Positions 7,843 through 16,821 of a stretch of 64,000 bases of DNA are shown piece by piece. Below the pieces are notes generated by a model, which worked only from the letters and a program-made list of their open reading frames with translations, ran no database searches and had not been told where the DNA came from. Origin of the DNA: Streptomyces sp. CB02959 (GTDB lineage: Bacteria > Actinomycetota > Actinomycetes > Streptomycetales > Streptomycetaceae); the NCBI RefSeq assembly GCF_002803155.1, contig NZ_NNBP01000004.1, positions 347,537 to 411,536 on the forward strand. Reading direction: 5' to 3'. A program made the position numbers and the translations under genes. Numbering within the stretch: the first letter of the stretch is position 1; each line of letters opens with the position of its first letter.

Positions 7843-9057
7843 TCAGTCGCTCGGCGCGGTCCGCGGCCACAGCCCCGGATCCGGGGTGAAGCGGATCTCC
7901 AGGGAGCCGTCGCGCAGCGCGGCACCGGAGACGGTGCAGCGGCGCAGCGCCGAGGGCAGCGTCCGGATCCGCCGGAAGCGGCCGACCGTCACCACGATCT
8001 CGTCGCCGCGGCGCACCAGGCCGAGGCCCTCCCGCTGGGCGCCGGGCAGCGGCACCCACCAGACCAGGATGCCCTCGGAGGCCAGCCGGTCCTCGACGGT
8101 CCAGGGGTCGGCGGGGGCCTCGGTCGGTTCCTGCGGGGTCAGGGTGCCGGTGGAGCCGTCGAGCAGCGCGCCCACCTCGTCGATGCCCTGGGGGTCGCGG
8201 CCCAGGTGCGGCACCTCGTGGACCGGGACGTCGGGGAACTCCGCGCGCAGCGCCTTGAGGGCGGTCTGCTGGCTGCCGGAGAGCCCGGCCAGGAAGGGGT
8301 CGGCGGAGCCGGTGGGCAGCAGCCGGTTGACCAGCACGGCGTCGGTGCGGCGGCCGTGCAGCGCGAGGCCGGCGCGGACGGAGCGCAGGGTGGCGGTGGC
8401 GATCGGTCCGGCGTCGGTGACCAGTCGTACGGAGGTGCCGGGGGCGTCCACCACCCGCTGGACGGCGGCGAGTTCGCGCTCCCAGCGCTCGGCGGCCTCG
8501 TACAGCTTCTGGGCCGGCATGGGGACGCCGGCGAGTTGCGCGAGCACCGGGCGCAGCGCGCGGGCCGCCTGGCGCTCGGCCGGCAGCAGGCGGCGGAGGT
8601 AGCGGCGGACCTGGGCGGGCAGGGCGAGCAGCCGGATCGTTTCGGCAGCCGGCGGCATGTCGACGACCAGCAGGTCCCAGGCGTCCGAGGCGTGCGCGGT
8701 GCGCAGCGCGTGCAGCAGCGCGAAGGACTCGGAGCCGGGCAGTTCGGTGAGTTCGTCCTCGTCGAGGGGGGCCGCACCGAGCAGGTCGAGGGCGGCGCCG
8801 GCGCGCTCCTGGAAGGCGAGGAACTCCTGGCGGAACCGCTCGGCGGGGTCGATCCGGCGGGCGTACAGGCCGGGGGCCGCGGCTATCGCGGACGGCTCGG
8901 CGACGCCGGGGCGGACGCCGAGGACCGCCTCCGGCGCGCTGCTCTGGGTGGTGAGCAGGAGCGTCCGCGCGCCCTGCCGGGCACCGGCCAGGGCGGTCGC
9001 GGCGGCGAGCGTGGTGCGCCCCGCGCCGCCGGCGCCGGTGACGAGGACGGTGCGCAC
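7843..9057 (-). CDS. ArsA/Get3-like ATPase homologue with an altered P-loop
   Basis: Protein of 404 residues with the SIMIBI/ArsA fold. The N-terminal loop reads VLVTGAGGAGRTTLAAA, where ArsA and Get3 have GKGGVGKTT. Both the signature lysine and the Walker A lysine are replaced (Ala9, Arg14). The Walker B-like LLVVDMPPAAETIRLLALP and a C-terminal beta-rich extension (about 330-404) are retained. ATP hydrolysis may be weak or absent; a regulatory nucleotide-binding role is possible. The GTG at 9055-9057 is 2 nt after the stop codon of the SRPBCC gene, so the two form a tight operon. It was probably never an arsenite pump; no arsenic gene is nearby. Confidence 0.8.
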   Translation of the reverse strand: MRTVLVTGAGGAGRTTLAAATALAGARQGARTLLLTTQSSAPEAVLGVRPGVAEPSAIAAAPGLYARRIDPAERFRQEFLAFQERAGAALDLLGAAPLDEDELTELPGSESFALLHALRTAHASDAWDLLVVDMPPAAETIRLLALPAQVRRYLRRLLPAERQAARALRPVLAQLAGVPMPAQKLYEAAERWERELAAVQRVVDAPGTSVRLVTDAGPIATATLRSVRAGLALHGRRTDAVLVNRLLPTGSADPFLAGLSGSQQTALKALRAEFPDVPVHEVPHLGRDPQGIDEVGALLDGSTGTLTPQEPTEAPADPWTVEDRLASEGILVWWVPLPGAQREGLGLVRRGDEIVVTVGRFRRIRTLPSALRRCTVSGAALRDGSLEIRFTPDPGLWPRTAPSD

Positions 9058-9059
9058 GC

Positions 9060-9551
9060 TCAGTGCTTCTCGACCTCGTCGGAGGCGGCCGCGGCACCGG
9101 ACGCCGCGGGGCCGCCGCTCTCGACCCGCTTCTTCAGCCCGGCCAGCGCCCGGTCGATGATGACCTTCTCGGCCTTGCGCTTGATCATCCCGAGCATCGG
9201 GATCTTGACGTCGACGGTGAGCTGGTAGGTCACCTCGGTGCGGGTGCCGCCTTCCAGCGCGGCGAGCCGGTAGGAGCCGTCCAGGACGCGCAGCATCTGC
9301 GACTTGACCAGCGACCAGCTGACCTCGTTCTCGCCGGTCCAGGTGTAGGCGAGGGTGTGGTCGTCCTTGATGGCGCCGGCGTCCAGCACCAGGCGCACCT
9401 TCTCCGCGCGGCCCCGGTCGTCGGTGGCGAGGATCTCGGCTTCCTTGACCTCTCCGGTCCACTCCGGATAGCGGTCGAAGTCGGCGATCACTCCCATCAC
9501 TTCGGCCGGTGCCGCCTCGATCGTGATGTTCGAGCTGGTGTGTTCGGCCAT
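9060..9551 (-). CDS. SRPBCC-family (START-like) ligand-binding protein
   Basis: Protein of 163 residues with a START/Bet v1-like helix-grip fold. The N-terminal beta strand SNITIEAAPAEVMGVIADF and DRYPEWTGEVKEAEIL are the typical polyketide-cyclase/dehydrase (Polyketide_cyc2) opening, and GTRTEVTYQLTVDVKIPMLG is the C-terminal sheet. Such proteins bind hydrophobic ligands in a cavity; the ligand here is unknown. The ATG at 9549-9551 has GGAGGAG 8 nt upstream. It is the first gene of an operon with the ArsA-like gene, 2 nt apart, which suggests a joint membrane or lipid-related job. Confidence 0.82.
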   Translation of the reverse strand: MAEHTSSNITIEAAPAEVMGVIADFDRYPEWTGEVKEAEILATDDRGRAEKVRLVLDAGAIKDDHTLAYTWTGENEVSWSLVKSQMLRVLDGSYRLAALEGGTRTEVTYQLTVDVKIPMLGMIKRKAEKVIIDRALAGLKKRVESGGPAASGAAAASDEVEKH

Positions 9552-9735
9552 CGCCGTGACTCCTCCATGCCGATTCGTGCCGGTCCGCCGACCCTTCCCC
9601 GGGCTCTCACTTCCGTTCGAGCGGGGGAGACCCCGTTACGCGGTGTCTGTGCTGCTGAAGGCTACCGCGCGGGGGAACCCGGACCGACACCAGCAGGCCC
9701 GCCGCGACGGCCCCGCCGCCGGGCGGCCGCCGGCC

Positions 9736-10512
9736 TCACCACTCCAGCACGTAGGGCCTGCCGGTCGCGTTGAAGTGCCCGACATTGACGCATTCCGTAC
9801 CGCCGATCCGGACCCGGCGGACCAGCGGCTGGTGGACGTGCCCGAAGAGGGCGTAGCGCGGCCGGGTGGTGCGGATGGCGTGCAGCAGGGCGGCGCTGCC
9901 CCGTTCGAATCGGCGGGCGACGGTGTCGTAGCAGAGGTCGGGGACGTCCGGCGGGATGTGGGTGCACAGCACGTCCACCTCGCCGATCGCCTCGACCTTG
10001 GCGGCGTACTCCTCGTCGCTGATCTCGTACGGCGTCTTCATCGGGGTGGTCAGGCCGCCGCCGACGAAGCCGAAGGTCCGGCCGCCGATCTCCACCCGCT
10101 GCCCGTCCAGGACGGTGGTGCCGTTTCCGGCGTACTCGGGCCACAGCCGCGGTATGTCGACGTTTCCGTAGGTGGCGTAGGTGGGGGTGGGGAAGGCGGA
10201 GAAGAGGTCGGCGTACTGGCGGCGGACCGCGGCCTCGATGACCGCCTCCCGGCCGGCGCCCGAGCGGTCCAGCTCGGCCCAGAGCCGGCGGCCCAGCTCG
10301 CGGGCCTCGTCGAAGCGGCGGGCGGTGCGCAGCTCGACCAGGGCGTCGGCGTTGGCGACCCCGAAGAGGTCGGGGAAGATGCCGCGCGAATGGTCCGCGT
10401 AATCGAGGAAGAGGACCAGGTCGCCGAGGCAGACCAGGGCGTCGGCCCCGTCTCCGGCCGCCGCCAGGTCCCGGCTGTTGCCATGGACGTCACTGACCAC
10501 ATGCACGCGCAT
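9736..10512 (-). CDS. Calcineurin-like metallophosphoesterase
   Basis: Protein of 258 residues with the full set of metallophosphoesterase motifs: SDVHGN (7-12), CLGDLVLF, YGNVD, the metal-binding THIPP and the C-terminal GHVHQP. This places it among dinuclear-metal phosphodiesterases/phosphatases; a nucleotide or other small-molecule substrate is likely but cannot be named. The ATG is at 10510-10512. A TAGGGT box (rc of 10519-10524) ends 6 nt upstream and there is no ribosome binding site, so a leaderless mRNA is likely. It is divergent from the acyl-CoA synthetase gene across a 298-nt region. Confidence 0.85.
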   Translation of the reverse strand: MRVHVVSDVHGNSRDLAAAGDGADALVCLGDLVLFLDYADHSRGIFPDLFGVANADALVELRTARRFDEARELGRRLWAELDRSGAGREAVIEAAVRRQYADLFSAFPTPTYATYGNVDIPRLWPEYAGNGTTVLDGQRVEIGGRTFGFVGGGLTTPMKTPYEISDEEYAAKVEAIGEVDVLCTHIPPDVPDLCYDTVARRFERGSAALLHAIRTTRPRYALFGHVHQPLVRRVRIGGTECVNVGHFNATGRPYVLEW

Positions 10513-10810
10513 GGCGTCACCCTAGGGCCTGGCGGGCGCCGGTCCACCGGACGGGTCCTGGATCACGCCGGGAGGCGGCGGGCGCCCCTTTGGTTACTTT
10601 CCGGTCACCTCGGGGCTGGACTAGTCTGCGCGTGCAGTCCCGATGACGTGTCCGCAGCATGTGACGCATCGAACATCTGGCCGTAACCCCCTATCCCAAA
10701 AGCAATACCGATGGGTAACGTCCGGGCCGTCCAATCCCCCCGCATGATCATGGACCGCAGCCGGTGCGCACACAGCGTCGTGGTGCCGGCGCTTTCGAGG
10801 AGCAGCAGTC
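10513..10810. promoter_or_regulatory. Divergent promoter region
   Basis: A 298-nt region separates the phosphoesterase (left) from the acyl-CoA synthetase (right). The leftward promoter appears to be the TAGGGT box at 10519-10524. On the rightward side, AT-richer sequence around 10685-10720 (CCTATCCCAAAAGCAATACC) probably holds the acyl-CoA synthetase promoter, but I cannot fix its elements. I see no gene here. Confidence 0.45.
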
Positions 10811-12607
10811 TTGCGCGAGTTCAGCCTTCCGGCCCTGTACGAGGTCCCCGCGGACGGCAATCTGACGGACCTGATCCGCCGCAATGCCGCGCAGTACCCG
10901 GATGTCGCGGTCCTGGGACGGAAGGTGAACGGCAGCTGGCAGGACGTCACCGCCGCGACCTTCCTCACCGAGGTCCGAGCCGCCGCCAAGGGCCTGATGG
11001 CCGCCGGGATCAAGCCCGGCGACCGGGTCGGCCTGATGTCGCGCACCCGTTACGAGTGGACGCTGCTGGACTTCGCCATCTGGAGCGCGGGCGCGATCAC
11101 CGTCCCCGTATACGAGACCAGCTCCGCCGAGCAGATCCAGTGGATCCTCGGCGACTCCGGCGCGGTGGGCATCCTGGTGGAGAGCCCCGCCCACGAGGCG
11201 ACGGTGGAATCGGTCCGCGACCGGCTGCCGGACCTGGCGAACATCTGGCAGATCGAGCGGGACGCCATCGCCCGACTGCGGGCCGCCGGCGACGACATCA
11301 CCGACGAGGAGGTCGACGAGCGCAGCGGGCTGGCCGACGCGGACTCCCCCGCCACCATCGTCTACACCTCCGGCACCACCGGCCGCCCCAAGGGCTGCGT
11401 GCTCAGCCACCGCAGCTTCTTCGCCGAGTGCGGCAACGTCGTCGAGCGGCTGCGCCCGCTCTTCCGCACCGGCGACTCCTCCGTCCTGCTCTTCCTGCCC
11501 GTCGCGCACGTCTTCGGCCGGCTGGTGCAGGTCGCCTCGGTCATGGCACCCATCAAGCTGGGCCACGCACCGGACATCAAGAACCTCACGGACGACCTGT
11601 CGTCGTTCCGGCCGACGATGATCCTGGGCGTCCCCCGGGTCTTCGAGAAGGTCTACAACTCCGCGCGGGCCAAGGCGCAGGCCGACGGCAAGGGCAAGAT
11701 CTTCGACAAGGCGGCGGAGACCGCGATCGCCTACAGCCGGGCGCTGGACACCTCCGGCGGCCCGTCCCTCGGGCTGAAGCTGAAGTACAAGGTCTTCGAC
11801 CGCCTGGTCTACGGCAAGCTGCGGGCGGTGCTCGGCGGCCGGGCCACCCACGCCATCTCCGGCGGCGCCCCGCTCGGCGAGCGGCTGGGCCACTTCTACC
11901 GCGGCATCGGCTTCACCGTCCTGGAGGGCTACGGCCTGACCGAGTCCTGTGCGGCGACCGCGTTCAACCCCTGGGACCGGCAGAAGATCGGCACGGTCGG
12001 GCAGCCGCTGCCCGGCTCGGTGGTCCGGATCGCCGACGACGGCGAGGTGCTGCTGCACGGCGAGCACCTCTTCACCGAGTACTGGAACAACCCGACGGCC
12101 ACCGCGGAGGCGCTGTCCGACGGCTGGTTCCACACCGGCGACCTCGGCACCCTCGACGAGGACGGCTACCTCGCCATCACCGGCCGCAAGAAGGAGATAC
12201 TCGTCACCGCGGGCGGCAAGAACGTGGCCCCCGCCGTCATCGAGGACCGGATCCGCGCCCACGCGCTGATCGCCGAGTGCATGGTGGTCGGCGACGGCCG
12301 CCCGTTCATCGGCGCGCTGATCACCCTCGACGAGGAGTTCCTGCCGCGCTGGGCCGAGGAGCACGGCCACCCGGCCGACGTCACGCCCACCCGGCTCGCC
12401 GACGACCCCGAGCTGCTGGCCGCCGTCCAGCGCGCGGTCGACGACGGCAACGCGGCGGTCTCCAAGGCCGAGTCGGTCCGCAAGTTCCGTATCCTGCCGA
12501 CCCAGTTCACCGAGGAGTCGGGGCACGTGACGCCGTCGCTGAAGCTGAAGCGGAACGTGGTCGCGAAGGACTTCGCGGAGGAGATCGAGGCGCTCTACCG
12601 AGGCTGA
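10811..12607 (+). CDS. Long-chain acyl-CoA synthetase (AMP-forming, FadD family)
   Basis: Activates fatty acids through an acyl-adenylate to acyl-CoA. It has 598 residues, the usual length for the FadD15-type long-chain branch. The AMP-binding P-loop is YTSGTTGRPKG (about 183-193), the adenylation core includes LEGYGLTESCA, then GWFHTGDLG and the hinge TGRKKEILVTAGGKNVAP. The start is the TTG at 10811, supported by GAGGAG 8 nt upstream. It is convergent with the pimB-like gene and separated from it by the 20-bp hairpin at 12633-12675. A role in phospholipid or storage-lipid turnover is inferred. Confidence 0.92.
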   Translation: MREFSLPALYEVPADGNLTDLIRRNAAQYPDVAVLGRKVNGSWQDVTAATFLTEVRAAAKGLMAAGIKPGDRVGLMSRTRYEWTLLDFAIWSAGAITVPVYETSSAEQIQWILGDSGAVGILVESPAHEATVESVRDRLPDLANIWQIERDAIARLRAAGDDITDEEVDERSGLADADSPATIVYTSGTTGRPKGCVLSHRSFFAECGNVVERLRPLFRTGDSSVLLFLPVAHVFGRLVQVASVMAPIKLGHAPDIKNLTDDLSSFRPTMILGVPRVFEKVYNSARAKAQADGKGKIFDKAAETAIAYSRALDTSGGPSLGLKLKYKVFDRLVYGKLRAVLGGRATHAISGGAPLGERLGHFYRGIGFTVLEGYGLTESCAATAFNPWDRQKIGTVGQPLPGSVVRIADDGEVLLHGEHLFTEYWNNPTATAEALSDGWFHTGDLGTLDEDGYLAITGRKKEILVTAGGKNVAPAVIEDRIRAHALIAECMVVGDGRPFIGALITLDEEFLPRWAEEHGHPADVTPTRLADDPELLAAVQRAVDDGNAAVSKAESVRKFRILPTQFTEESGHVTPSLKLKRNVVAKDFAEEIEALYRG

Positions 12608-12632
12608 CGGCGCACCCGCCGACGGGCCGGAC

Positions 12633-12675
12633 GCGCGGTGCCCCGCACCCTCCAAGAGGGTGCGGGGCACCGCGC
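12633..12675. terminator. Bidirectional hairpin terminator, 20-bp stem
   Basis: Perfect 20-bp inverted repeat (12633-12652 with 12656-12675) closed by a CAA loop, between the convergent acyl-CoA synthetase and pimB-like genes. There is no T tract. Such GC-only hairpins are the usual terminators in Streptomyces, and this one can serve both strands. Confidence 0.85.
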
Positions 12676-12715
12676 ATTCACCCGGGGACACGGGCCTGCC
12701 CGCGCCCGTCCCGCG

Positions 12716-13858
12716 CTACAGCAGCTCCCGCAGCCGCTCCGCCAGCAGGTCCCAGCGCCACTTCTCCTCCACCCAGGCGCGGCCGCGCGCACCCATGGTG
12801 CGGCGCAGGTCGGGGTCCTTGAGGAGGGTGACGATGCGGTCCGCGGCGGCCTCCGGGGAACCACCGGGGACCACCCAGCCGGTCTCGCCGTCCAGGACCG
12901 CGTCGGGCGCGCCGCCCGAGTCGCCCGCCACCACCGGGAGCCCGGTGGCGGACGCCTCCAGGTAGACGATGCCCAGGCCCTCCACGTCCAGCCCGCCGCG
13001 GCGGGTGCGGCAGGGCATCGCGAAGACGTCGCCCGCACCGTAGTGGGCGGGCAGCTCCTCCCACGGGACGGCGCCGGTGAAGCGGACCGCGTCGGCGACG
13101 CCCTTCTCCAGGGCCAGCGCGTGCAGGTGCTCCTCGTACGGGCCGCCGCCGACGACCAGCAGCACCGCGTCCGGCACCGCGGCGCGGATCGCGGGCAGGG
13201 CCTCGATCAGGGTGTCCTGCCCCTTGCGCGGGACGAGCCGGGAGACGCAGACCACCACCGGCCGGTCGGCCAGCCCGAGCCGGGCCCGTACCGCGGCGCC
13301 GCCCGAGTCCGGGTGGAAGGTCTTCTCGTCGACGCCGGGCGGGAGTTGGACCATCCGGGCGGCGGCGTCGGGGGTGAGCGCGGCGGCGATCCGCGAGCGG
13401 GTGTACTCGCCGAGGTAGGTGAGGGTGTCGGTGCCCTCGCCGATCCGGCGGAGCAGCTGCCGGGCGGCGGGGAGTTGCGCCCAGCCGGCCTCGTGGCCGT
13501 GGGTGGTCGCCACGATCCGGCGGGCGCCGGCCGCGCGGAGGGCCGGCGCCATCAGCCCGAGCGGCGCGGCGGCCCCGAACCACACCGAGGAGCAGCCGTG
13601 TTCACGCAGCAGCGAGACCGCCCGCCGGGTCACCCGCGGCGTCGGCAGCAGCATCGTGGTGGCGTCCCGGACCACCGGGAACGGCTGCTCGGCGTCGAAC
13701 GCGGCGGTGGCCGCCCGGCCCTCCTCGGTCCGCTTCCAGGTGGAGGCGTAGACGACGACCCGGTCGGGGTCCAGCCGCAGCGCCATGCTGTGCAGGAACG
13801 CCTGGATTCCACCGGGCCGGGGCGGGAAGTCGTTGGTGACGATGAGGGTCTTGTGCAC
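12716..13858 (-). CDS. pimB: GT4 glycosyltransferase, phosphatidylinositol mannoside mannosyltransferase (PimB-like)
   Basis: Uses GDP-mannose to add the second mannose to phosphatidyl-myo-inositol mannoside, on the cytoplasmic face of the membrane. It has 380 residues in two Rossmann domains. The N-terminal LIVTNDFPPRPGGIQAF is characteristic. The donor site contains VSRLVPRKGQDTL, GGGPYEEHL and ADVFAMPCRTRRGGLDVEG, followed by EGLGIVYLEA (the EX7E motif). The sequence resembles mycobacterial PimB' (Rv2188c) along its length as I remember it. The GTG at 13856-13858 has GAGAGA 7 nt upstream. It is divergent from the GT87 gene. Confidence 0.85.
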   Translation of the reverse strand: MHKTLIVTNDFPPRPGGIQAFLHSMALRLDPDRVVVYASTWKRTEEGRAATAAFDAEQPFPVVRDATTMLLPTPRVTRRAVSLLREHGCSSVWFGAAAPLGLMAPALRAAGARRIVATTHGHEAGWAQLPAARQLLRRIGEGTDTLTYLGEYTRSRIAAALTPDAAARMVQLPPGVDEKTFHPDSGGAAVRARLGLADRPVVVCVSRLVPRKGQDTLIEALPAIRAAVPDAVLLVVGGGPYEEHLHALALEKGVADAVRFTGAVPWEELPAHYGAGDVFAMPCRTRRGGLDVEGLGIVYLEASATGLPVVAGDSGGAPDAVLDGETGWVVPGGSPEAAADRIVTLLKDPDLRRTMGARGRAWVEEKWRWDLLAERLRELL

Positions 13859-14064
13859 GGTGGTCTCTCGGCGGTCGGCGGTCTCTCGATGATCGGCGGT
13901 CACGCGGCGAACGGGTCGCGGGGCGGCCCGGACGGTCCTGCGCCGACAGTACCGGGTGGGCGGCCGGGACCGGGTGGCGCGCCCCGCCACGCCCGCGCCC
14001 GGCCTGCCCGGCCGTGCTCCGCCCCTCCCGGCATCATGCAGGCACGACGACCGACGGGGTGACG

Positions 14065-15426
14065 ATGACCAGCACCGACAGCGACCCGGGCGCATCCGAG
14101 GCCACACCCCGGTGCGCCGCGGCGGCCCGCCCCGCCCGGACCACCTGGGCCGCCCGGCTCTCCCGGTCGGCAGCGGCCGCCTGGGCGGCCTGGGCCGCGA
14201 CCCGGGCACTGCTCCTGCTCTACGTCTTCCAGGTGCTGGTGCTGCCCGGTCCGGACGTCACCACCGACGTCTCGGGGATCTACCAGGGCTGGGCCGACGT
14301 CCTGCGGTCCGGCACCTTCCCCCTGGACGACGTCACCTGGCAGTACCCGCCGGCCGCCGCGCTGCCCGTCCTCGCCCCCGGCCTGCTGCCGTTCCTCCCC
14401 TACGCCACCGCGTTCTTCGTGCTGGTGCTGGCGGTGGACGCGGCGGCGCTGGCGCTCTTCCTGCGGGCCGGCCGCGCACCGGGGCACCGCCGCACCGGGG
14501 CCTGGGCGTGGATCGCCGGCGTCGCCCTGCTCGGCCCGACCTCCTACGCCCGCTACGACCTGATGGTGGCGGCGGTGGCCGCGGCGGCGCTGTTCGCGGC
14601 CGCCCGCCGGCCGCGCACCGCGGGCGCGCTGGTGGCCTGCGGCGCGCTGCTGAAGGTCTGGCCGGTGCTGCTGCTGGCCGGGGCACCGCTCCGCGGCCGC
14701 CGGGCCCGCGCCCTGTGGTGGAGCGCCGCGGGCTGGGCCGCGGCGCTGACGCTGACCGCGGTCGTGGCGGCGCCGGGCGCGCTCTCCTTCGTCACCTTCC
14801 AGCGAGACCGCGGCACGGAGGTCGAGTCGCTGGGCGCACTGGTCCTCCACCTCGCCCGGCACGCCGGCTGGCCCGGCGAGGTGCAACTCCACTACGGCTC
14901 ACTGGAGTTCCTCGGTCCGGGCGTCCCCCTGGTCAGCGTCCTCTCGCTGGCGCTGACCGGTGCCGCGTTCGCCTGGCTGCTGCACTGGCGGCTGCGGGCC
15001 GGCACGCTCGGGGAGCTCGGCCCCGCGACGCACTGCGACGCCGCCTTCACCGCCGTCCTGCTCTTCACCACCACCAGCCGGGTGATCAGCCCGCAGTACC
15101 TGCTGTGGCTGGTCGGGCTGGCCGCGGTCTGCCTGACCGTGCGGGCGAGCCGGCAGGTCCTGCCGGCCGTGCTGGTGCTGCCGGCCGCCGGCGTGACCCT
15201 GCTGGAGTTCCCGGTCGGCTTCGCGGACGTGGTGGCGAGCGACGCCCGGGGCATCGCGCTGCTGGTGCTGCGCAACGGCCTGCTGGTGGCCGCGTCCCTG
15301 CTCGCCTGCCGCCGGCTGCGCGCCTCCACCGGCCGGGACCGGGCCGCGGAGCCGACCGGGGTGCCCGGCGCCCGCCCCTCGCTCAGTCCAGCTCGCGACG
15401 CACATAGGCGCGCCACATCTCCGTGA
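14065..15426 (+). CDS. Polytopic GT87-type (DUF2029) glycosyltransferase
   Basis: Integral membrane protein of about 453 residues with ten or so hydrophobic helices. Near the N-terminus, after the first helix, an extracytoplasmic loop carries the acidic VTTDVSGIYQGWADVL and WQYPP. This arrangement is typical of GT-C fold polyprenyl-phosphate-mannose transferases of the GT87 family, to which actinobacterial PimE belongs. The juxtaposition with the PimB-like gene suggests a role in mannosylated glycolipids or lipoglycans, which is inference. An in-frame GTG at 14059 is an alternative start; neither has a strong ribosome binding site. Its last 44 nt overlap the 3' end of the convergent lipoprotein gene. 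Confidence 0.8.
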   Translation: MTSTDSDPGASEATPRCAAAARPARTTWAARLSRSAAAAWAAWAATRALLLLYVFQVLVLPGPDVTTDVSGIYQGWADVLRSGTFPLDDVTWQYPPAAALPVLAPGLLPFLPYATAFFVLVLAVDAAALALFLRAGRAPGHRRTGAWAWIAGVALLGPTSYARYDLMVAAVAAAALFAAARRPRTAGALVACGALLKVWPVLLLAGAPLRGRRARALWWSAAGWAAALTLTAVVAAPGALSFVTFQRDRGTEVESLGALVLHLARHAGWPGEVQLHYGSLEFLGPGVPLVSVLSLALTGAAFAWLLHWRLRAGTLGELGPATHCDAAFTAVLLFTTTSRVISPQYLLWLVGLAAVCLTVRASRQVLPAVLVLPAAGVTLLEFPVGFADVVASDARGIALLVLRNGLLVAASLLACRRLRASTGRDRAAEPTGVPGARPSLSPARDAHRRATSP

Positions 15427-16768
15427 ACTCGGCCAGCCCGACGCCGAGTTGCTCGCGCATCGCGCGCTCCACCACTCCGCTGCGATCGCTCGGCCGGGCA
15501 CTGCCGCCGTCCACCGCGGGGGCGGCCGAGGCCGTGGGGGCGGCGGTCCTGGCCTCGATGGGTGCCGCGACCGGACCGGCCGCCGTGGTGCGGAGCCCGC
15601 GCCGCCCGGTGTCCCGGTAGAAGGCGATCAGCCGGGCCTCGCCCCACTTCTCGGCGATCAGCCGACAGGCCAGCCAGCCGCCCTCGTACGCCTTGGCCAA
15701 CCGCTCCGCACCGGCCCGGAAGCCGAAGTCGTCGTCGCCCGGCAGCCGTGCGGGCAGCCTCCCCGCCATGACCGCGCGGGAGAGCTCCGGGGCGGTGGTG
15801 GTGGGCCGGCGGTGTACCTCCCGGTAGGCGACCCAGTCCGCGAACCCCTCGGAGAGCCACAGCGGGGTGGCGGGCGTGGTGAGGGCGCGGGTGGCGACGT
15901 GCGTCGTCTCGTGCGTCAGGACGACCGTCCGGCCCAGGTTGTTGAGTTCCTCGTACGCGTCCGGGTTGACGATCACCCGGTCCGCCGGGGCCGCGCCCGC
16001 CGTGCCCGCCTCCCCGGTGGTGACCGCCGCGATCCCGGCGTACCCGGACGGATCGTCACTGCCCATCAGCTGCGCCATCTGCTCGACGGTGTCGGGCGCC
16101 TCCACCACCACCTTCCCCGCCCAGGTGCCCTTCCAGGCCGCGGAGACCGCGGGCACCGCCGCGTCCACCCGCTTCGCCAGGTCGCGCAGCCGCGCCGGGT
16201 CCCCGTCCCCGCCCAGGACCAGGCTGTGCCGGCCGCGGACCAACCGGACCGGGCCCTGGTCCCACAGCTGGCGGGTGGCGCCCTTGCCGTCGGCCGCGCC
16301 GTCGGAGTCGGAGGCGACCAGCCAGCGCCCGTCGTGCTCGGTGAGGGTGAGGTACTGGAAGCTGGTGACCGGCGCGGTGTCGAAGCCCTGGAGGCGGTAG
16401 CGCAGCCGCACCTGCGCGGCCAGCCGCAGGCCGTCGCCCATCGGCAGCGGGAAGGCGCCGGTGGAGACCAGGTCGTAGCGCCAGTCGGCGACCGGGACGG
16501 CGGCCAGATGGTCGAAGACCGCGCGCTGCCGGCTGCGGAAGCCGGTGGCGCGGGGGTCGACGGAGGCCAGGAAGGCCGCGGCGTCGTGCCGCCGGACGGC
16601 GCCGGCCCGCGCGTCGAGCATCTGCTGGGCCCCCGGGTACTGCTCGGTGGGCCTCTCCGCCGGGGCGCAGCCGGTGAGCTGGACCAGCAGCGCCAGCAGC
16701 GGCACCGCGCAGCCGGCCGCCCGTGCGGCCCGCCACGGCCGCCTGCGTCGCGCCCTCTGCTCCGCCAT
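15383..16768 (-). CDS. Lipoprotein with a peptidase MA-like HExxH zinc protease domain
   Basis: Exported lipoprotein of 461 residues. The N-terminus is basic (RARRRR), followed by a hydrophobic stretch and lipobox LTGC with C34 as the lipidation site. The first 200 residues look like a ligand-binding or SnoaL-like region. The protease signature is HETTH (H286, E287, H290) followed by SEGFADW with E307, the gluzincin pattern of peptidase MA-like proteins. Substrate is unknown. The ATG at 16766-16768 lies 7 nt downstream of a TACGAT box and has no ribosome binding site, suggesting a leaderless mRNA. The 3' end overlaps the GT87 gene tail-to-tail by 44 nt. Confidence 0.82.
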   Translation of the reverse strand: MAEQRARRRRPWRAARAAGCAVPLLALLVQLTGCAPAERPTEQYPGAQQMLDARAGAVRRHDAAAFLASVDPRATGFRSRQRAVFDHLAAVPVADWRYDLVSTGAFPLPMGDGLRLAAQVRLRYRLQGFDTAPVTSFQYLTLTEHDGRWLVASDSDGAADGKGATRQLWDQGPVRLVRGRHSLVLGGDGDPARLRDLAKRVDAAVPAVSAAWKGTWAGKVVVEAPDTVEQMAQLMGSDDPSGYAGIAAVTTGEAGTAGAAPADRVIVNPDAYEELNNLGRTVVLTHETTHVATRALTTPATPLWLSEGFADWVAYREVHRRPTTTAPELSRAVMAGRLPARLPGDDDFGFRAGAERLAKAYEGGWLACRLIAEKWGEARLIAFYRDTGRRGLRTTAAGPVAAPIEARTAAPTASAAPAVDGGSARPSDRSGVVERAMREQLGVGLAEFTEMWRAYVRRELD

Positions 16769-16821
16769 GCGGCCGATCGTAAGGGCGGCCCGGCCGGGGC
16801 AACACCGCAGGGGGGTGCGGC

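Noticed and set aside
7843..9057. Arsenite efflux ATPase
   Set aside because: Only the ArsA fold is shared; P-loop lysines are missing, there is a single ATPase half, and no arsB, arsC or arsR is nearby.
10748..12691. A 647-codon minus-strand frame opposite the acyl-CoA synthetase gene
   Set aside because: It is antisense to a gene with complete AMP-binding motifs and contains only low-complexity Val/Asp/Gly/Arg sequence.
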